Assembly: GCA_003241485.1 (NCBI GenBank)
Contig: QFQD01000061.1
Span: forward strand, 1 to 20,941
DNA from: Ancylobacter novellus
Lineage (GTDB): Bacteria > Pseudomonadota > Alphaproteobacteria > Rhizobiales > Xanthobacteraceae
DNA length: 20,941 nt
Direction of reading: 5' to 3'
The notes beneath the pieces were generated by a model. That model was not told the DNA's origin. It worked only from the letters and a program-made list of their open reading frames with translations, and ran no database searches. A program made the position numbers and the translations under genes. Positions 1-8,134 of this stretch are shown one piece after another. How positions within the stretch are numbered: the first letter of the stretch is position 1; each line of letters starts with the position of its first letter.

Positions 1-173
1 CCGATGATGCGCGGATAGGTCACGAACGGGTTGGAGCCGTGCAGGATGTGCATGTCCGACCCGCAGATGCCGGCGCGGCGGACGGAGATCGCCACTTCGC
101 CGGGCCCCGGCGCCGTTGCCGCGCGCGTGTCGACCAGCAGGGCGTGGGGTTCGCGGACCGAGATCGTGACCAT
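1..173 (-). CDS. Zinc-dependent alcohol dehydrogenase, RspB/LgoD-like (N-terminal 57 codons, truncated by window edge)
   Basis: Last visible gene of the minus-strand operon; only its 5' end is in the window. The translation starts MVTISVREPH and reaches GICGSDMHILHG (residues 35-46), the catalytic-zinc Cys motif of the medium-chain dehydrogenase GroES-like domain (Cys37). It runs out at NPFVTYPRIIG, just before the GHE zinc motif expected in the family. The stretch with a Cys-Gly-Ser-Asp, then NPF and YPR, is how I remember RspB (L-gulonate 5-dehydrogenase) and LgoD (L-galactonate dehydrogenase). Those enzymes oxidise a sugar acid at C5 with NAD+ in the cytoplasm. The gap to the upstream uxuB-like gene is 33 bp, with an AGGA about 9 bases before the ATG. 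The context (UxuB, UxuA) favours an aldonate dehydrogenase that makes fructuronate. Substrate is inference; the family is clear. Confidence 0.85.
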   Translation of the reverse strand, partial: MVTISVREPHALLVDTRAATAPGPGEVAISVRRAGICGSDMHILHGSNPFVTYPRII

Positions 174-206
174 TCGGAGTGATCCTGTTGATGCGCTGTC
201 GCCGCC

Positions 207-1610
207 TCAGCGGCGCGTCGCTTCCAGTGTGGAGAGATGGGTCTCGACCCGCTGGCGCCAGCCTGTGGCGGCCACCAGTTCGCGCGGAAACAGGCCGGGC
301 AGCGCGAAGAACGGCGCGGCGCCCCCCTTTGATGCGGCCGCGGCGAGTTCGGCCGCGCGCGGGTCGTTCACCGGTCCCATAAGGCGGATATAGGCGAGCC
401 AGAGCGCGGTGACATAGGCGAAGGCGTCGGCGTCCCCGCCGCTCGCCAGTGCCTCCATCGCCGGCGCGAAGATCCGCTGCGGCAGCTTCTGCGTGCCGTC
501 CATGGCGATCTGCGCGGTGCGATGGGCAATCGCCGGGTTGGCGAAGCGGGCGAGAAGCTGGGCGCTATAGGCGGCCAGGTCGATGCCCGGCACCGGGTCC
601 AGCGTGATGGCCGCCGCCTGCATATGGGCGCGCACCCGTGCCGCGTGCTCGGGCACCGCCATCACATCGCGCACATGGTCGAGACCGTGGAGCTGGCCGA
701 GATAGGCGATGAGCGAATGCGAGCCGTTGAGCAGCCGCAGCTTCATCTTCTCATAGGGCTCGACATCGGCGACGAACAGCGCTCCGCCGGCTTCCCAGGC
801 CGGGCGGCCGTCGACGAACTCCTCTTCGATCACCCATTGGGTAAACGCCTCGGTCTCCAGCGCCAAGGCGTCCTGCGCGTTGAGGAGCGCGGTGGCGCGG
901 GCAAGGGTCTCCTCGGTCGCCGCCGGCACGATGCGGTCGACCATGCTGGAGGGAAAGCGCCCCTTCGCGTCGATCCACGCGGCGAGTGCGGGGTCGCGGC
1001 GCTGGGCCATTTCCAGCACGAGGCGGCGCACGAGACGCCCGTTCGAGGGAAGATTGTCGCAGCACAGCACGGTGAAGGGCGGCAGATTGGCGGCGCGGCG
1101 GCGCGCCAGCCCTTCCACGAGAAAGCCGATCACGCCCGTCGGCGTCTCCGGCGTGGCGAGGTCCGCCGCGATCGCGGGGTGGGCCGGGTCGAGACCGCCA
1201 GTCGAAGGATCAATGCCATAAGCCTTCTCGCTGACGGTCAGCGTGACGATGCGAATGGCCGGGTCGGCCAGCAGCGCCAGCAAGCGCGCGCGCTCCTGCG
1301 TCGCGGCCAGCGTGTCGATGACGCAGCCGACCACGCGGGCGCTGTCGCCTCCGGCGTCACGGGTGATGACGCTGTAGAGGCCGCCCTGCGCGCGCATGTC
1401 CTGGGCGATCGCGGTCGAGCGCAGGCTCACCCCGACGATGCCCCACGGACCGAATTCGGTCGCGAGCGCGGCATCGGTGTAGACCGCCTGATGGGCCCGG
1501 TGGAAGGCGCCAAGGCCGATATGGACGATGCCGGGCGTCAGCGCCGCGCGGTCATAGGCCGGGCGCAGGACCGTCGCGGGCAGGGCGGTTGTGGGCGAGA
1601 GCCGTTCCAT
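207..1610 (-). CDS. uxuB: Mannitol dehydrogenase-family oxidoreductase, probable D-mannonate oxidoreductase (fructuronate reductase)
   Basis: 467 aa, the normal length for polyol-specific long-chain dehydrogenases. The N-terminal nucleotide-binding region reads VHIGLGAFHRAHQAVYTD (residues 29-46). The central SSMVDRIVPA (221-230) is typical of the family. The active-site signature KLRLLNGSH (290-298) places Lys290, Asn295 and His298 with the same spacing as the catalytic Lys, Asn and His of mannitol 2-dehydrogenase. Members interconvert ketoses and alditols, or fructuronate and mannonate, using NAD(H). The gene begins 4 bp after the stop of the mannonate dehydratase gene and has a weak ribosome site, so translation is probably coupled. 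The adjacent uxuA is the reason to prefer fructuronate reductase over mannitol or arabinitol dehydrogenase. The family is certain; the exact substrate is inferred. Confidence 0.88.
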   Translation of the reverse strand: MERLSPTTALPATVLRPAYDRAALTPGIVHIGLGAFHRAHQAVYTDAALATEFGPWGIVGVSLRSTAIAQDMRAQGGLYSVITRDAGGDSARVVGCVIDTLAATQERARLLALLADPAIRIVTLTVSEKAYGIDPSTGGLDPAHPAIAADLATPETPTGVIGFLVEGLARRRAANLPPFTVLCCDNLPSNGRLVRRLVLEMAQRRDPALAAWIDAKGRFPSSMVDRIVPAATEETLARATALLNAQDALALETEAFTQWVIEEEFVDGRPAWEAGGALFVADVEPYEKMKLRLLNGSHSLIAYLGQLHGLDHVRDVMAVPEHAARVRAHMQAAAITLDPVPGIDLAAYSAQLLARFANPAIAHRTAQIAMDGTQKLPQRIFAPAMEALASGGDADAFAYVTALWLAYIRLMGPVNDPRAAELAAAASKGGAAPFFALPGLFPRELVAATGWRQRVETHLSTLEATRR

Positions 1611-1614
1611 CGGA

Positions 1615-2811
1615 TCACGCGATTCCGAAGGCGGGGTGGGACAGCGCGCGCTCGACGCCGCGCAGTTCGGCGAGCCCCTTGAGGCGGCCGATGGCGGGAT
1701 AACCGGGCTGGGCGCCGCGCGTCAGATCGTCGAGGATTTCCTGCCCATGGTCGGGGCGCATGAAGATCTGATGATCGGCGCGCCCTTCGGCCTTGCGGCG
1801 CCGCTCCTCGGCGAGAAGCGTGGCGATGACGGCGACCATGTCGGTTCCGCCGTCCAGATGCTGGTCCTCGAAGAAGGAACAGGGAAAACCTTCCGTCTGG
1901 CGCCTCACATTGCGCAGATGCACGAAGTGGATGCGCGGCCCCAGCCGGCCGGCCATGGCGGGAAGGTCGTTGTCCGGCCGCGCGCCCAGCGAGCCGGTGC
2001 AGAAGGTTACGCCATTGGCCGGGCTGTCGACCCCGTCCAGCATGTCGCGATAATCGGCCTCGGTGGAGAGGATGCGCGGCAGGCCGAGCAGCGGCCAGGG
2101 CGGATCGTCGCCATGGGCGCAGAGCCGCATGCCGAGGCTTTCGGCCACCGGCACGACCTCGGCGAGGAAGTCCTTGAGATGCGTGCGCAGCCGGTCGGCG
2201 TCGATCGCGCCGTAGCGCGCGAGCGCCTCGCGCAACTCCGCGAGGCTGTAGCCGTCGGCCGAGCCGGGCAGGCCGGCGCCGATGTTGCGGGCGAGCGCGG
2301 CCTTCTTCGCGTCATCGAAGGTCGCGAAGCGCTCATGCGCCTGCTTCACCAGCGCCGCCGGATAGTCCTGCGCGGCATCGGGGCGTGCCAGCAGGAACAG
2401 GTCGAAGGCGACGAAGTCGATGAGGTCGAAGCGCATGGCAAGGGCGCCATCGGCGGCTTCCCAGCGCAGATCGGTGCGGGTCCAGTCCAGCACCGGCATG
2501 AAGTTGTAGCAGACGGTGAAGATGCCCGCCTCGGCAAGCCGGCGCAGGCTTTCCTGCCAGGCGGCGATGTGCGCGCGCCACTCCCCGGTCTGCGTCTTGA
2601 TGCTCTCGGAGACCGGAATGCTCTCGACGACTTCCCATTCCAGCCCGCCGGCGCGCACCTCGGCCTGCCGCCGGGCGATTTCCTGCGCGGTCCAGGCGGT
2701 GCCGGTCGGGATGTGGTGCAGCGCGCTGACAATGCCCTGCGCGCCGGCCTGCGCGGCGTCGCGCACGCTCACCTTGTCGATCGGGCCGAACCAGCGCCAT
2801 GTGTGTCGCAT
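1615..2811 (-). CDS. uxuA: D-mannonate dehydratase UxuA
   Basis: 398 aa, close to the roughly 394 aa of E. coli UxuA. UxuA dehydrates D-mannonate to 2-keto-3-deoxy-D-gluconate, using a divalent metal. The match to the remembered E. coli protein is strong along its length: MRHTWRWFGP at the start, then ALHHIPTGTAW, CYNFMPVLDWTRTDLR, AHGDDPPWPLLGLPRI, NGVTFCTGSLG, the HLR stretch, MRPDHGQ and GRLKGLAELRGVE near the C-terminus. The metal ligands expected in this xylose-isomerase-like barrel (His of HGDDPP, Cys of FCTGS, His of HLR, Asp of RPDHG) are all present. The start at 2811 has an AGGGA ribosome site about 7 bases upstream. The reading frame stays open to 3042, but the extra 77 codons do not resemble UxuA and lie inside the upstream cyclase gene. 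The gap to that gene is 26 bp. Confidence 0.96.
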   Translation of the reverse strand: MRHTWRWFGPIDKVSVRDAAQAGAQGIVSALHHIPTGTAWTAQEIARRQAEVRAGGLEWEVVESIPVSESIKTQTGEWRAHIAAWQESLRRLAEAGIFTVCYNFMPVLDWTRTDLRWEAADGALAMRFDLIDFVAFDLFLLARPDAAQDYPAALVKQAHERFATFDDAKKAALARNIGAGLPGSADGYSLAELREALARYGAIDADRLRTHLKDFLAEVVPVAESLGMRLCAHGDDPPWPLLGLPRILSTEADYRDMLDGVDSPANGVTFCTGSLGARPDNDLPAMAGRLGPRIHFVHLRNVRRQTEGFPCSFFEDQHLDGGTDMVAVIATLLAEERRRKAEGRADHQIFMRPDHGQEILDDLTRGAQPGYPAIGRLKGLAELRGVERALSHPAFGIA

Positions 2812-2837
2812 AGAAAATCCCTCGTATGGCTGTTGGT

Positions 2838-3554
2838 TCAAGACGTGGTGGCGCCGACGACCGCGATGGCGCGCAGCGGCGCCCCCGAGCCGGCGCGAAT
2901 GGGCAGTGGCAGCGTGATGAGAAAGGCGAAGGGCGGCAGCTCCCCGAGCCGGGCAAAATTCTCGCCGATCAGCACGCCCGCCCCGAGCAGGCGGCGATGG
3001 GCGGGAAACGCCGTGCTGCCGAAAGCATCCAGCGACAGGCAATCCGACCCGGCGATGCGCACCTGACGCGCGACCAGCCAGTCGGCCGCCGCCTCGGACA
3101 GGCCGGGCCAGTCCGCGAGAAAGGCGGCGTGCGGGGCGGGTTCGGTCCAGTGCGCATCCCAGCCGAAATGGAAGAACACCGCGTCACCGGGCCGGATGGC
3201 GCCGTGACGGGCCTCGAAATCCAGAATGGTCTCGATGCCGACCGCCTGGCGCGGGGCCAGATTCCGGCAGCTGATCGTCGCCATACGGCCGAAGAAGCGC
3301 TGCGGCTCGATCTGGTCGATGGCGGCGCCGCCGCGCACGAAGTGCAACGGCGCATCGAAATGCGTGCCGGAGTGTTCGCTCATGCACAGCGCGTGATTGC
3401 AGGCGACATCGCCGCGCTCATAGCTCTCGACCAGTTCCTGCGTGAAGCGCGGATGGGTCGGCCACACCGGCATGTCCGGCGACATGGGATGGGTCAGGTC
3501 GACAAGCCGGACCTGCGGCGAGCTGAACAGGGCTGAGAGGGCGTCGAGGTCCAT
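2838..3554 (-). CDS. Cyclase-family (kynurenine formamidase-like) metal-dependent hydrolase
   Basis: 238 aa. The Cyclase family (PF04199) includes kynurenine formamidase and isatin hydrolase, which are small metal-dependent hydrolases of amides and lactams; many members are unassigned. The family motif HSGTHFDAPLHF (residues 61-72) supplies the metal-binding His and Asp residues. The N-terminal VDLTHPMSPDMPVWP (18-32) and the late GVLIGENFARLGELP segment, with its Glu, also fit. There is no signal peptide, so it should be cytoplasmic. The gene starts 4 bp after the stop of the upstream permease gene and is followed by uxuA, so it belongs to the operon. A role such as opening a lactone or hydrolysing an esterified or amidated sugar acid before UxuB/UxuA would make sense, but that is speculation. 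Confidence 0.88.
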   Translation of the reverse strand: MDLDALSALFSSPQVRLVDLTHPMSPDMPVWPTHPRFTQELVESYERGDVACNHALCMSEHSGTHFDAPLHFVRGGAAIDQIEPQRFFGRMATISCRNLAPRQAVGIETILDFEARHGAIRPGDAVFFHFGWDAHWTEPAPHAAFLADWPGLSEAAADWLVARQVRIAGSDCLSLDAFGSTAFPAHRRLLGAGVLIGENFARLGELPPFAFLITLPLPIRAGSGAPLRAIAVVGATTS

Positions 3555-3558
3555 CGTC

Positions 3559-4491
3559 TCACCCCGCCTTCGGGCGCGGCACGATCGCCACGATCAGGAT
3601 GATGAGAGCCCCGGTAAGCAGGAAGCGAATGCCCGCCTGCATCTGGAAGGTGTTGAGCATCGTCGCCATGAGGTTGAAGAACAGCGCCGCGCCCCAGATG
3701 CCGATGGCATTGGCCTGCCCGCCGGCGACGCTGGTGCCTCCCAGCACCACCACGGCGATGGATTCCAGCAGATAGGTGTCGCCCATATTGAGCGCCGCGC
3801 CGCCGGAAAAACCGGACAGCAGGAAGCCAGCGAGCCCGGCGGACATGCCGCACAGCGTATAGGCCACCAGCCGCACCCGCCCGACGGAAATGCCGGCCAG
3901 CCGCGCCGCGCGCTCGCTCTGCCCGACGGCCAGCAACTGCCGGCCGCCGACGCCGCGCTTCAGCACGAGGACGGCGAGCAAAGTGAGCCCCATGACCGCC
4001 ACCGGCAGCACGCGGATGCCGCCGATGGACCACAAGGTGAATTCGGAGAGCGCCGCCGGCGGCTTCAGCGTCGCCTCGCCGCCGAGATTGAAGGCGAAGG
4101 ACTGGAACACGAAGCTCCAGGCCAGCGTCGCGATGATGGGTGGCAGGCGCAGGGCGGTGATGGCGAGATAGTTGAGCATGCCCGCCACCGCTCCCACCGC
4201 GAGGGCGAGCAGGAATCCCGGCAGGACCATCGCGTCGGCGCCGCCCATGACGCTCATCGAGGCATAGGCCGCCAATGTCAGCACCGAGGGCATGGAGAGG
4301 TCGATATTGCCGGGACCGGATGCGATGACCAGCATCTGCCCGGTGCCGACCACCACGCTGAAGGCGGCGAAGACCAGCGCCGAAGACAGCGTGGGAATGG
4401 CACTTCCGGCGCCCGAATAGGCGATGGTCGCGCCCCACATCACCAGCGCGACGAGAAAGCCGTAGCTCCACGGAGCGATACGCAGGCTCAT
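3559..4491 (-). CDS. Sugar ABC transporter permease, RbsC type (second permease)
   Basis: 310 aa, very hydrophobic throughout, with about eight to ten possible membrane segments. It belongs to the branched-chain/ribose permease family (BPD_transp_2). Recognisable stretches are GTGQMLVIASGPGNIDLSMP near residues 49-68, corresponding to the conserved 'iDLSvG' region of RbsC, and VVVLGGTSVAGGQANAIG in the C-terminal half, corresponding to 'lGGtsl.GG.G'. The ATG overlaps the stop of the preceding permease gene by 4 bp (ATGA, 4488-4491), so the two are translationally coupled and probably form a heterodimeric channel. The partners are the double ATPase (5440-6933) and the binding protein (6947-8029). 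The substrate is not readable from sequence; the operon suggests a sugar acid. Confidence 0.93.
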   Translation of the reverse strand: MSLRIAPWSYGFLVALVMWGATIAYSGAGSAIPTLSSALVFAAFSVVVGTGQMLVIASGPGNIDLSMPSVLTLAAYASMSVMGGADAMVLPGFLLALAVGAVAGMLNYLAITALRLPPIIATLAWSFVFQSFAFNLGGEATLKPPAALSEFTLWSIGGIRVLPVAVMGLTLLAVLVLKRGVGGRQLLAVGQSERAARLAGISVGRVRLVAYTLCGMSAGLAGFLLSGFSGGAALNMGDTYLLESIAVVVLGGTSVAGGQANAIGIWGAALFFNLMATMLNTFQMQAGIRFLLTGALIILIVAIVPRPKAG

Positions 4492-5447
4492 GAGCGGTGC
4501 TCCGAGAACAGGATGCGGCCGGCCAGCACGAGGAACAGGATCGCCCCCTGCGCGCCGATCTGCCAGGTCGGCGGCACCTGCAGGAAGCTCAGCAGAGAGC
4601 CGGCCAGCGCCAGCGTCAGCGCGCCGATGACGGTGCCGACTGGCGAGACGATGCCGCCGGTGAAGGCGCCGCCGCCGAGGATGACCGCACCGACGCCGAG
4701 CAGCGTGTAGGCGGGGGCGACATTGGGATCGCCGGAAGTGGTGAGACCGGTGAGAGTCAGTCCGGCGAGGCAGGCGAGGGCGCCAGCGGCGGCATAGACC
4801 CCGCAGCGGATCACCAGCACCGACCAGCCGGCGCGCTCGACGGCGCGGGGATTGGCGCCCGCCCCACGCAGCACCGCGCCATAGGAGGAGCGCGAGATGA
4901 CCAGGTGGCCGATGAGTGCGGTGACGAGCGCGATGAGCACAGGCAGCGGCACGACAGGCGGCTTCCAGCTCATGAACGCTACCAGCCAGCGCGGTGCCGC
5001 CCCGCCGGGCCCCGGCATCAGCGTCACCGCCGCCCCCAGCCAGATGAACGACATGCCCAGCGTCACGATGATGGAGGGCAGCTGCCGCACATGGATGAGC
5101 AGCCCCACCCCGGCATAGACCGCGATGCTGGCGGCGAGGATGGCCACCGCCAGAAGCGGGGCGTCGTTGAGATAGAGCGCCGTCACGCAGGTGACGAAGC
5201 CGACGAAGCTGCCGATCGACAGGTCGATGTCGCCGAGCATGATGACCAGCATCTGCGCGAGCGCCGCGAACATCAGCGGCACGGCGAATTTGAACAGCAG
5301 CGTGAAGCCGAAATAGCTCATTGCCGAGGGCCGGATCCAGAAGATGACCGCCAGCATGGCGATCAATGTCGCCGCGGGCAGGCCGATCTGGAGCGCGGCG
5401 CCCAGAGCGATGAGGCGGGGGCGCCGCTGAAGGGCAACATCAGCCAT
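4488..5447 (-). CDS. Sugar ABC transporter permease, RbsC type (first permease)
   Basis: 319 aa, an integral membrane protein of the RbsC/BPD_transp_2 family. It contains AQMLVIMLGDIDLSIGSFVG, the conserved segment of ribose-type permeases, and VGAVILGGGAFTGGIVSPVG towards the end. I place the start at 5447 (MADVALQRRPRL) because a GGGAGG ribosome site lies 5-6 bases upstream and the ATG overlaps the 3' end of the ATPase gene by 8 bp. The frame is open up to 5552, but that extension lies wholly within the ATPase gene and is arginine- and serine-rich. The paired permease follows with a 4-bp overlap. Two different permeases with one fused ATPase is a common alternative to the RbsC homodimer. 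Confidence 0.93.
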   Translation of the reverse strand: MADVALQRRPRLIALGAALQIGLPAATLIAMLAVIFWIRPSAMSYFGFTLLFKFAVPLMFAALAQMLVIMLGDIDLSIGSFVGFVTCVTALYLNDAPLLAVAILAASIAVYAGVGLLIHVRQLPSIIVTLGMSFIWLGAAVTLMPGPGGAAPRWLVAFMSWKPPVVPLPVLIALVTALIGHLVISRSSYGAVLRGAGANPRAVERAGWSVLVIRCGVYAAAGALACLAGLTLTGLTTSGDPNVAPAYTLLGVGAVILGGGAFTGGIVSPVGTVIGALTLALAGSLLSFLQVPPTWQIGAQGAILFLVLAGRILFSEHRS

Positions 5448-6933
5448 GGGAGCCTCCCGTCTGCGCGCCGCCGAAGGAGGCTTCGAGAATGCGGGCATGG
5501 TTGATCTGCGCGCCGGGGATTTCCTCCACGACTCGGCCCTCGCGGAAGACATAGAGCCGGTCGCAATTGGTCAGTTCGTCCATCTCGGTCGTGTACCAGA
5601 CGAAGCTGCGGCCCTTGTCCGCCTCGGCGCGGATGAGGGCGTAGACCTCCTGCTTGGTGCCGACATCGACGCCGCGCATCGGGTCGTCGAGCAGCACCAC
5701 CTCAGCGTCGGAGGCGAGGGCGCGGGCGAACAGCACCTTCTGCTGGTTGCCCCCGCTCAGCGACAGGATCGGCGTGTCGACATCCGGCGCCTTCACCTTC
5801 AGCCGCGCCGCCCATTGTTCGGCGAGCGCCCGTGCCGCCTGCGGGACGACGAAGCCGCCGCGCTGCAGCGCCTTGAGGCTGCGTATGGTCAGATTGTCCG
5901 CGATCGACCACAGGGCAAACACGCCCTCCGTGCCGCGATCGCCGGCGACATAGGCCACCGGCACATTGGAGGTCGCGGCATAGATGGCGCGCAGGCGGTC
6001 GCGCTGGCCGTGGCCGTCCAGCCCGGCAAAGCCGATGATCTCGCCGCAGCGGGCACGAATGGGGCGGTCGGCCCCGTCGCGGCCGGCATGGTCGACGACG
6101 ATGGCGCCGTCCGAGGCCGGGATGACGGTGCGACCCGTCCCGCCATGGGCCTCGATGCTGCCCATCATGGTCACGAGGTCGGAGCGTGTGAGGCCGGCGG
6201 ACGGGCGGTCCGCGACCACGGCGCCGTCCATCATCACCGTGACGCGGTCGCTGACCGCGAGGATTTCGTTGAGGCGGTGGGTGATGAGGATGCAGGCGAT
6301 GCCGCCGGCCGCCGCCTTGCGGATATGGGCAAGCAGCTGCTCCGTCGGCGTGTGGCCGAGTGCGGAGGTCGGCTCGTCGAGGATGACGGCGCGCACGGGG
6401 ACGCTCGTCTGCGTGAAGGCGCGGGCGATCTCCACCATCTGGCGCTCGCCGATGGCGAGGTCTGCCACCTTGCGGTCAGGGTCGATGCCGTGGCCGGGGA
6501 AGATGTCGTCGAGCGCGGACGTGATGAGCGCGCGCGCCCGGCGCCGCCAGCCGAAACCCTTGAGGCTCGCATGGATGATGCGGGTGTTCTCCGTCGCCGT
6601 GAGATTGGCGCAGAGCGAGAGTTCCTGGAAGATGCAGCGCAGGCCGCCGGCCTGCGCCTCTCGCGCGCCCCATGTGTCGATGTCGGCCCCGTCGTAACGG
6701 AAGGCGCCGGAGCTGCGCTGCACCGTGCCCGCGAGCACGTTCATGAGCGTGGACTTGCCGGCGCCGTTGTGACCGACCAGACCGACCACCTCGCCCGGCG
6801 CCAGCACGAAATCGACGCCGACCAGCGCCCGCACCGCGCCATAATGCTTGGCGATGGCGCGTGTCGCGATCAGCGGCACCGAGGAGGCCGCGCCTGCGCG
6901 CGGCTCCCGGTTGGCGGACGAGATGGCAGGCAT
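5440..6933 (-). CDS. Sugar ABC transporter ATP-binding protein with two fused nucleotide-binding domains (RbsA/XylG type)
   Basis: 497 aa, the usual length for RbsA-type ATPases. Domain 1 has Walker A GHNGAGKST (54-62), a Q-loop region (IFQELSLC, 101-108), a divergent signature LAIGERQ (159-165), Walker B ILDEP (184-188) and an H-loop His219. Domain 2 has no Walker A lysine (GLDGHGQRD, 304-312), as is usual in this family. It has a clean signature LSGGNQQ (392-398), and its Walker B reads LLDDP (414-418), with Asp where Glu is common. Start 6933 (MPAISSANRE) lies 13 bp after the binding-protein stop with GAGG about 9 bases upstream; the open frame up to 7035 would overlap the binding-protein gene. 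It powers the two permeases encoded immediately downstream. Confidence 0.93.
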   Translation of the reverse strand: MPAISSANREPRAGAASSVPLIATRAIAKHYGAVRALVGVDFVLAPGEVVGLVGHNGAGKSTLMNVLAGTVQRSSGAFRYDGADIDTWGAREAQAGGLRCIFQELSLCANLTATENTRIIHASLKGFGWRRRARALITSALDDIFPGHGIDPDRKVADLAIGERQMVEIARAFTQTSVPVRAVILDEPTSALGHTPTEQLLAHIRKAAAGGIACILITHRLNEILAVSDRVTVMMDGAVVADRPSAGLTRSDLVTMMGSIEAHGGTGRTVIPASDGAIVVDHAGRDGADRPIRARCGEIIGFAGLDGHGQRDRLRAIYAATSNVPVAYVAGDRGTEGVFALWSIADNLTIRSLKALQRGGFVVPQAARALAEQWAARLKVKAPDVDTPILSLSGGNQQKVLFARALASDAEVVLLDDPMRGVDVGTKQEVYALIRAEADKGRSFVWYTTEMDELTNCDRLYVFREGRVVEEIPGAQINHARILEASFGGAQTGGSHG

Positions 6934-6946
6934 CGGGTGCAACGCC

Positions 6947-8029
6947 TCACTTCGGCGCGGGAACCATGGGAAGCGGCGCCTTGGCGACATTGGCGTCGAT
7001 GATCTTCGCCACCAGATCCTGCGGGTATTCCGCATTGACCACGCCGCCTTCCGGCACGGTCTTCAGCCACGCATCGAGGTCGGGCTGGTTGATCTGCAGC
7101 AGCGGTACCTCGACGAATTTCGGCACCTGCTTGCCGGCGAGGATCTGCTGCGCCACCCAGAAGGCGACCTGCGACACCGAGGGCGTGGCGCCGAGCGAGA
7201 AGGTCTCGTAGCCGGTGGCGTCGTGCTCCTTCTTCCAGAGCGCGAGTTCGTCCTGCCGGTTGCCCATGATGATGATGGGCAGCTTGCGACCCGCCGCCTT
7301 GAAGGCCTGCGCCGCACCATAGCCGTCGCCGCCCTGGGTCAGCACGCCGTCGATCTGCGGCAGCGAGGGGAGAACGCCGGAGACTTCCTTCTGGGCGACG
7401 GTTCCGGTCCACTGACCGTAGACCTCGCCGACCTTCTTGTAGCTGGGATGGGCGGCGAGGGCCTTGTTCACGCCCTCGTTGAGACGCTTGTCGAAGCCGT
7501 CGCCGGCCATGCCGCGAATTTCAAGGATGTTGGCCGGCTTGTCGCCCAGCTTGGAGGCGATGAAGTCGAGCTCCGCCTTGGCATAGGAATCGAGATTGTA
7601 GTCGACCACATAGGCGCAGGGCTCGGTGACGCCGCTGGCGAAGGCGACCACGGTGATGCCGGCGTCGCAGGCTTCCTTGATCGACCCGTTGAGCGCGGTA
7701 TCGGAGCCGGCCAGCACGATGATGGCGTCATAGCCCTGCAGGATCAGGTTCTGGATCTGCGAGGCCTGCTCGGTGACGGAATTGTTAGAGGAGACGACGG
7801 TGCTGCCGGCAATCTTGCCATCCGCCTTGGCCTTGGCGGCGGCCGCCTCGAAACTCTTGATCATCACCTGCCGGAAGGAGTTGCCGGCGTAGGAATTGCT
7901 GAAGGCGATCTTCTTGCCGGAGGTGTCCCCGGTGGCGGTACCCTCCGCCGCGAATGCGCCACTTGTGAGCACGGAGCCGGCGAGCAGAGCTGCCGTCAAC
8001 GCCAGAATCGTACCGTTCGACTTCGCCAT
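6947..8029 (-). CDS. Periplasmic sugar-binding protein, ribose-binding (Peripla_BP_4) type
   Basis: 360 aa with a clear Sec signal peptide: MAKSNG, a hydrophobic core (residues 8-22) and a probable cut after Ala27 in GAFA-AEG. The mature part starts with GKKIAFSNSYAGNSFRQVMI, the first beta strand and ligand loop of ribose-type binding proteins. It continues with QIQNLILQGYDAIIVLAGSDTALNG and GVLTQGGDGYGAAQAFKAAGRK, both characteristic of the fold. It should capture the substrate in the periplasm and deliver it to the two RbsC-type permeases. Start 8029 is supported by GAGGAAA about 7 bases upstream and by the signal peptide; the upstream in-frame ATG at 8080 would add 17 charged residues ahead of it. 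It is the first gene of the operon, about 70 bases downstream of the predicted transcription start. Confidence 0.95.
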   Translation of the reverse strand: MAKSNGTILALTAALLAGSVLTSGAFAAEGTATGDTSGKKIAFSNSYAGNSFRQVMIKSFEAAAAKAKADGKIAGSTVVSSNNSVTEQASQIQNLILQGYDAIIVLAGSDTALNGSIKEACDAGITVVAFASGVTEPCAYVVDYNLDSYAKAELDFIASKLGDKPANILEIRGMAGDGFDKRLNEGVNKALAAHPSYKKVGEVYGQWTGTVAQKEVSGVLPSLPQIDGVLTQGGDGYGAAQAFKAAGRKLPIIIMGNRQDELALWKKEHDATGYETFSLGATPSVSQVAFWVAQQILAGKQVPKFVEVPLLQINQPDLDAWLKTVPEGGVVNAEYPQDLVAKIIDANVAKAPLPMVPAPK

Positions 8030-8106
8030 TGGACTTTCCTCACCATTGTCGCGGCCCGGCGCTTTTGCCCGGCTCCGCATTCCTGCCTTGTCGGCTTGTT
8101 ATGGGT

Positions 8107-8134
8107 TTTGTACTCTACCATGGTAGGATGTCAA
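8107..8134 (-). promoter_or_regulatory. Predicted sigma-70-type promoter of the binding-protein operon
   Basis: On the minus strand a perfect TTGACA (-35; plus positions 8129-8134) is followed by a 16-base spacer and TACAAA (-10; plus 8107-8112). Transcription would start near 8100, giving a leader of about 70 bases before the ATG at 8029. The spacer contains the whole 12-bp palindrome listed separately, which suggests repression by occlusion. The prediction rests on consensus matching only. Confidence 0.6.

Noticed and set aside
1591..3066. Open plus-strand frame of 491 codons opposite uxuA and the cyclase gene
   Set aside because: It is exactly antisense to two well-supported genes, its translation is Arg/Gly/Ala/His-rich without any family motif, and long antisense frames are expected in DNA this GC-rich.
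5446..7002. Open plus-strand frame of 518 codons opposite the RbsA-type ATPase
   Set aside because: It mirrors the codon bias of the real gene on the other strand; composition is low-complexity and no domain is visible.
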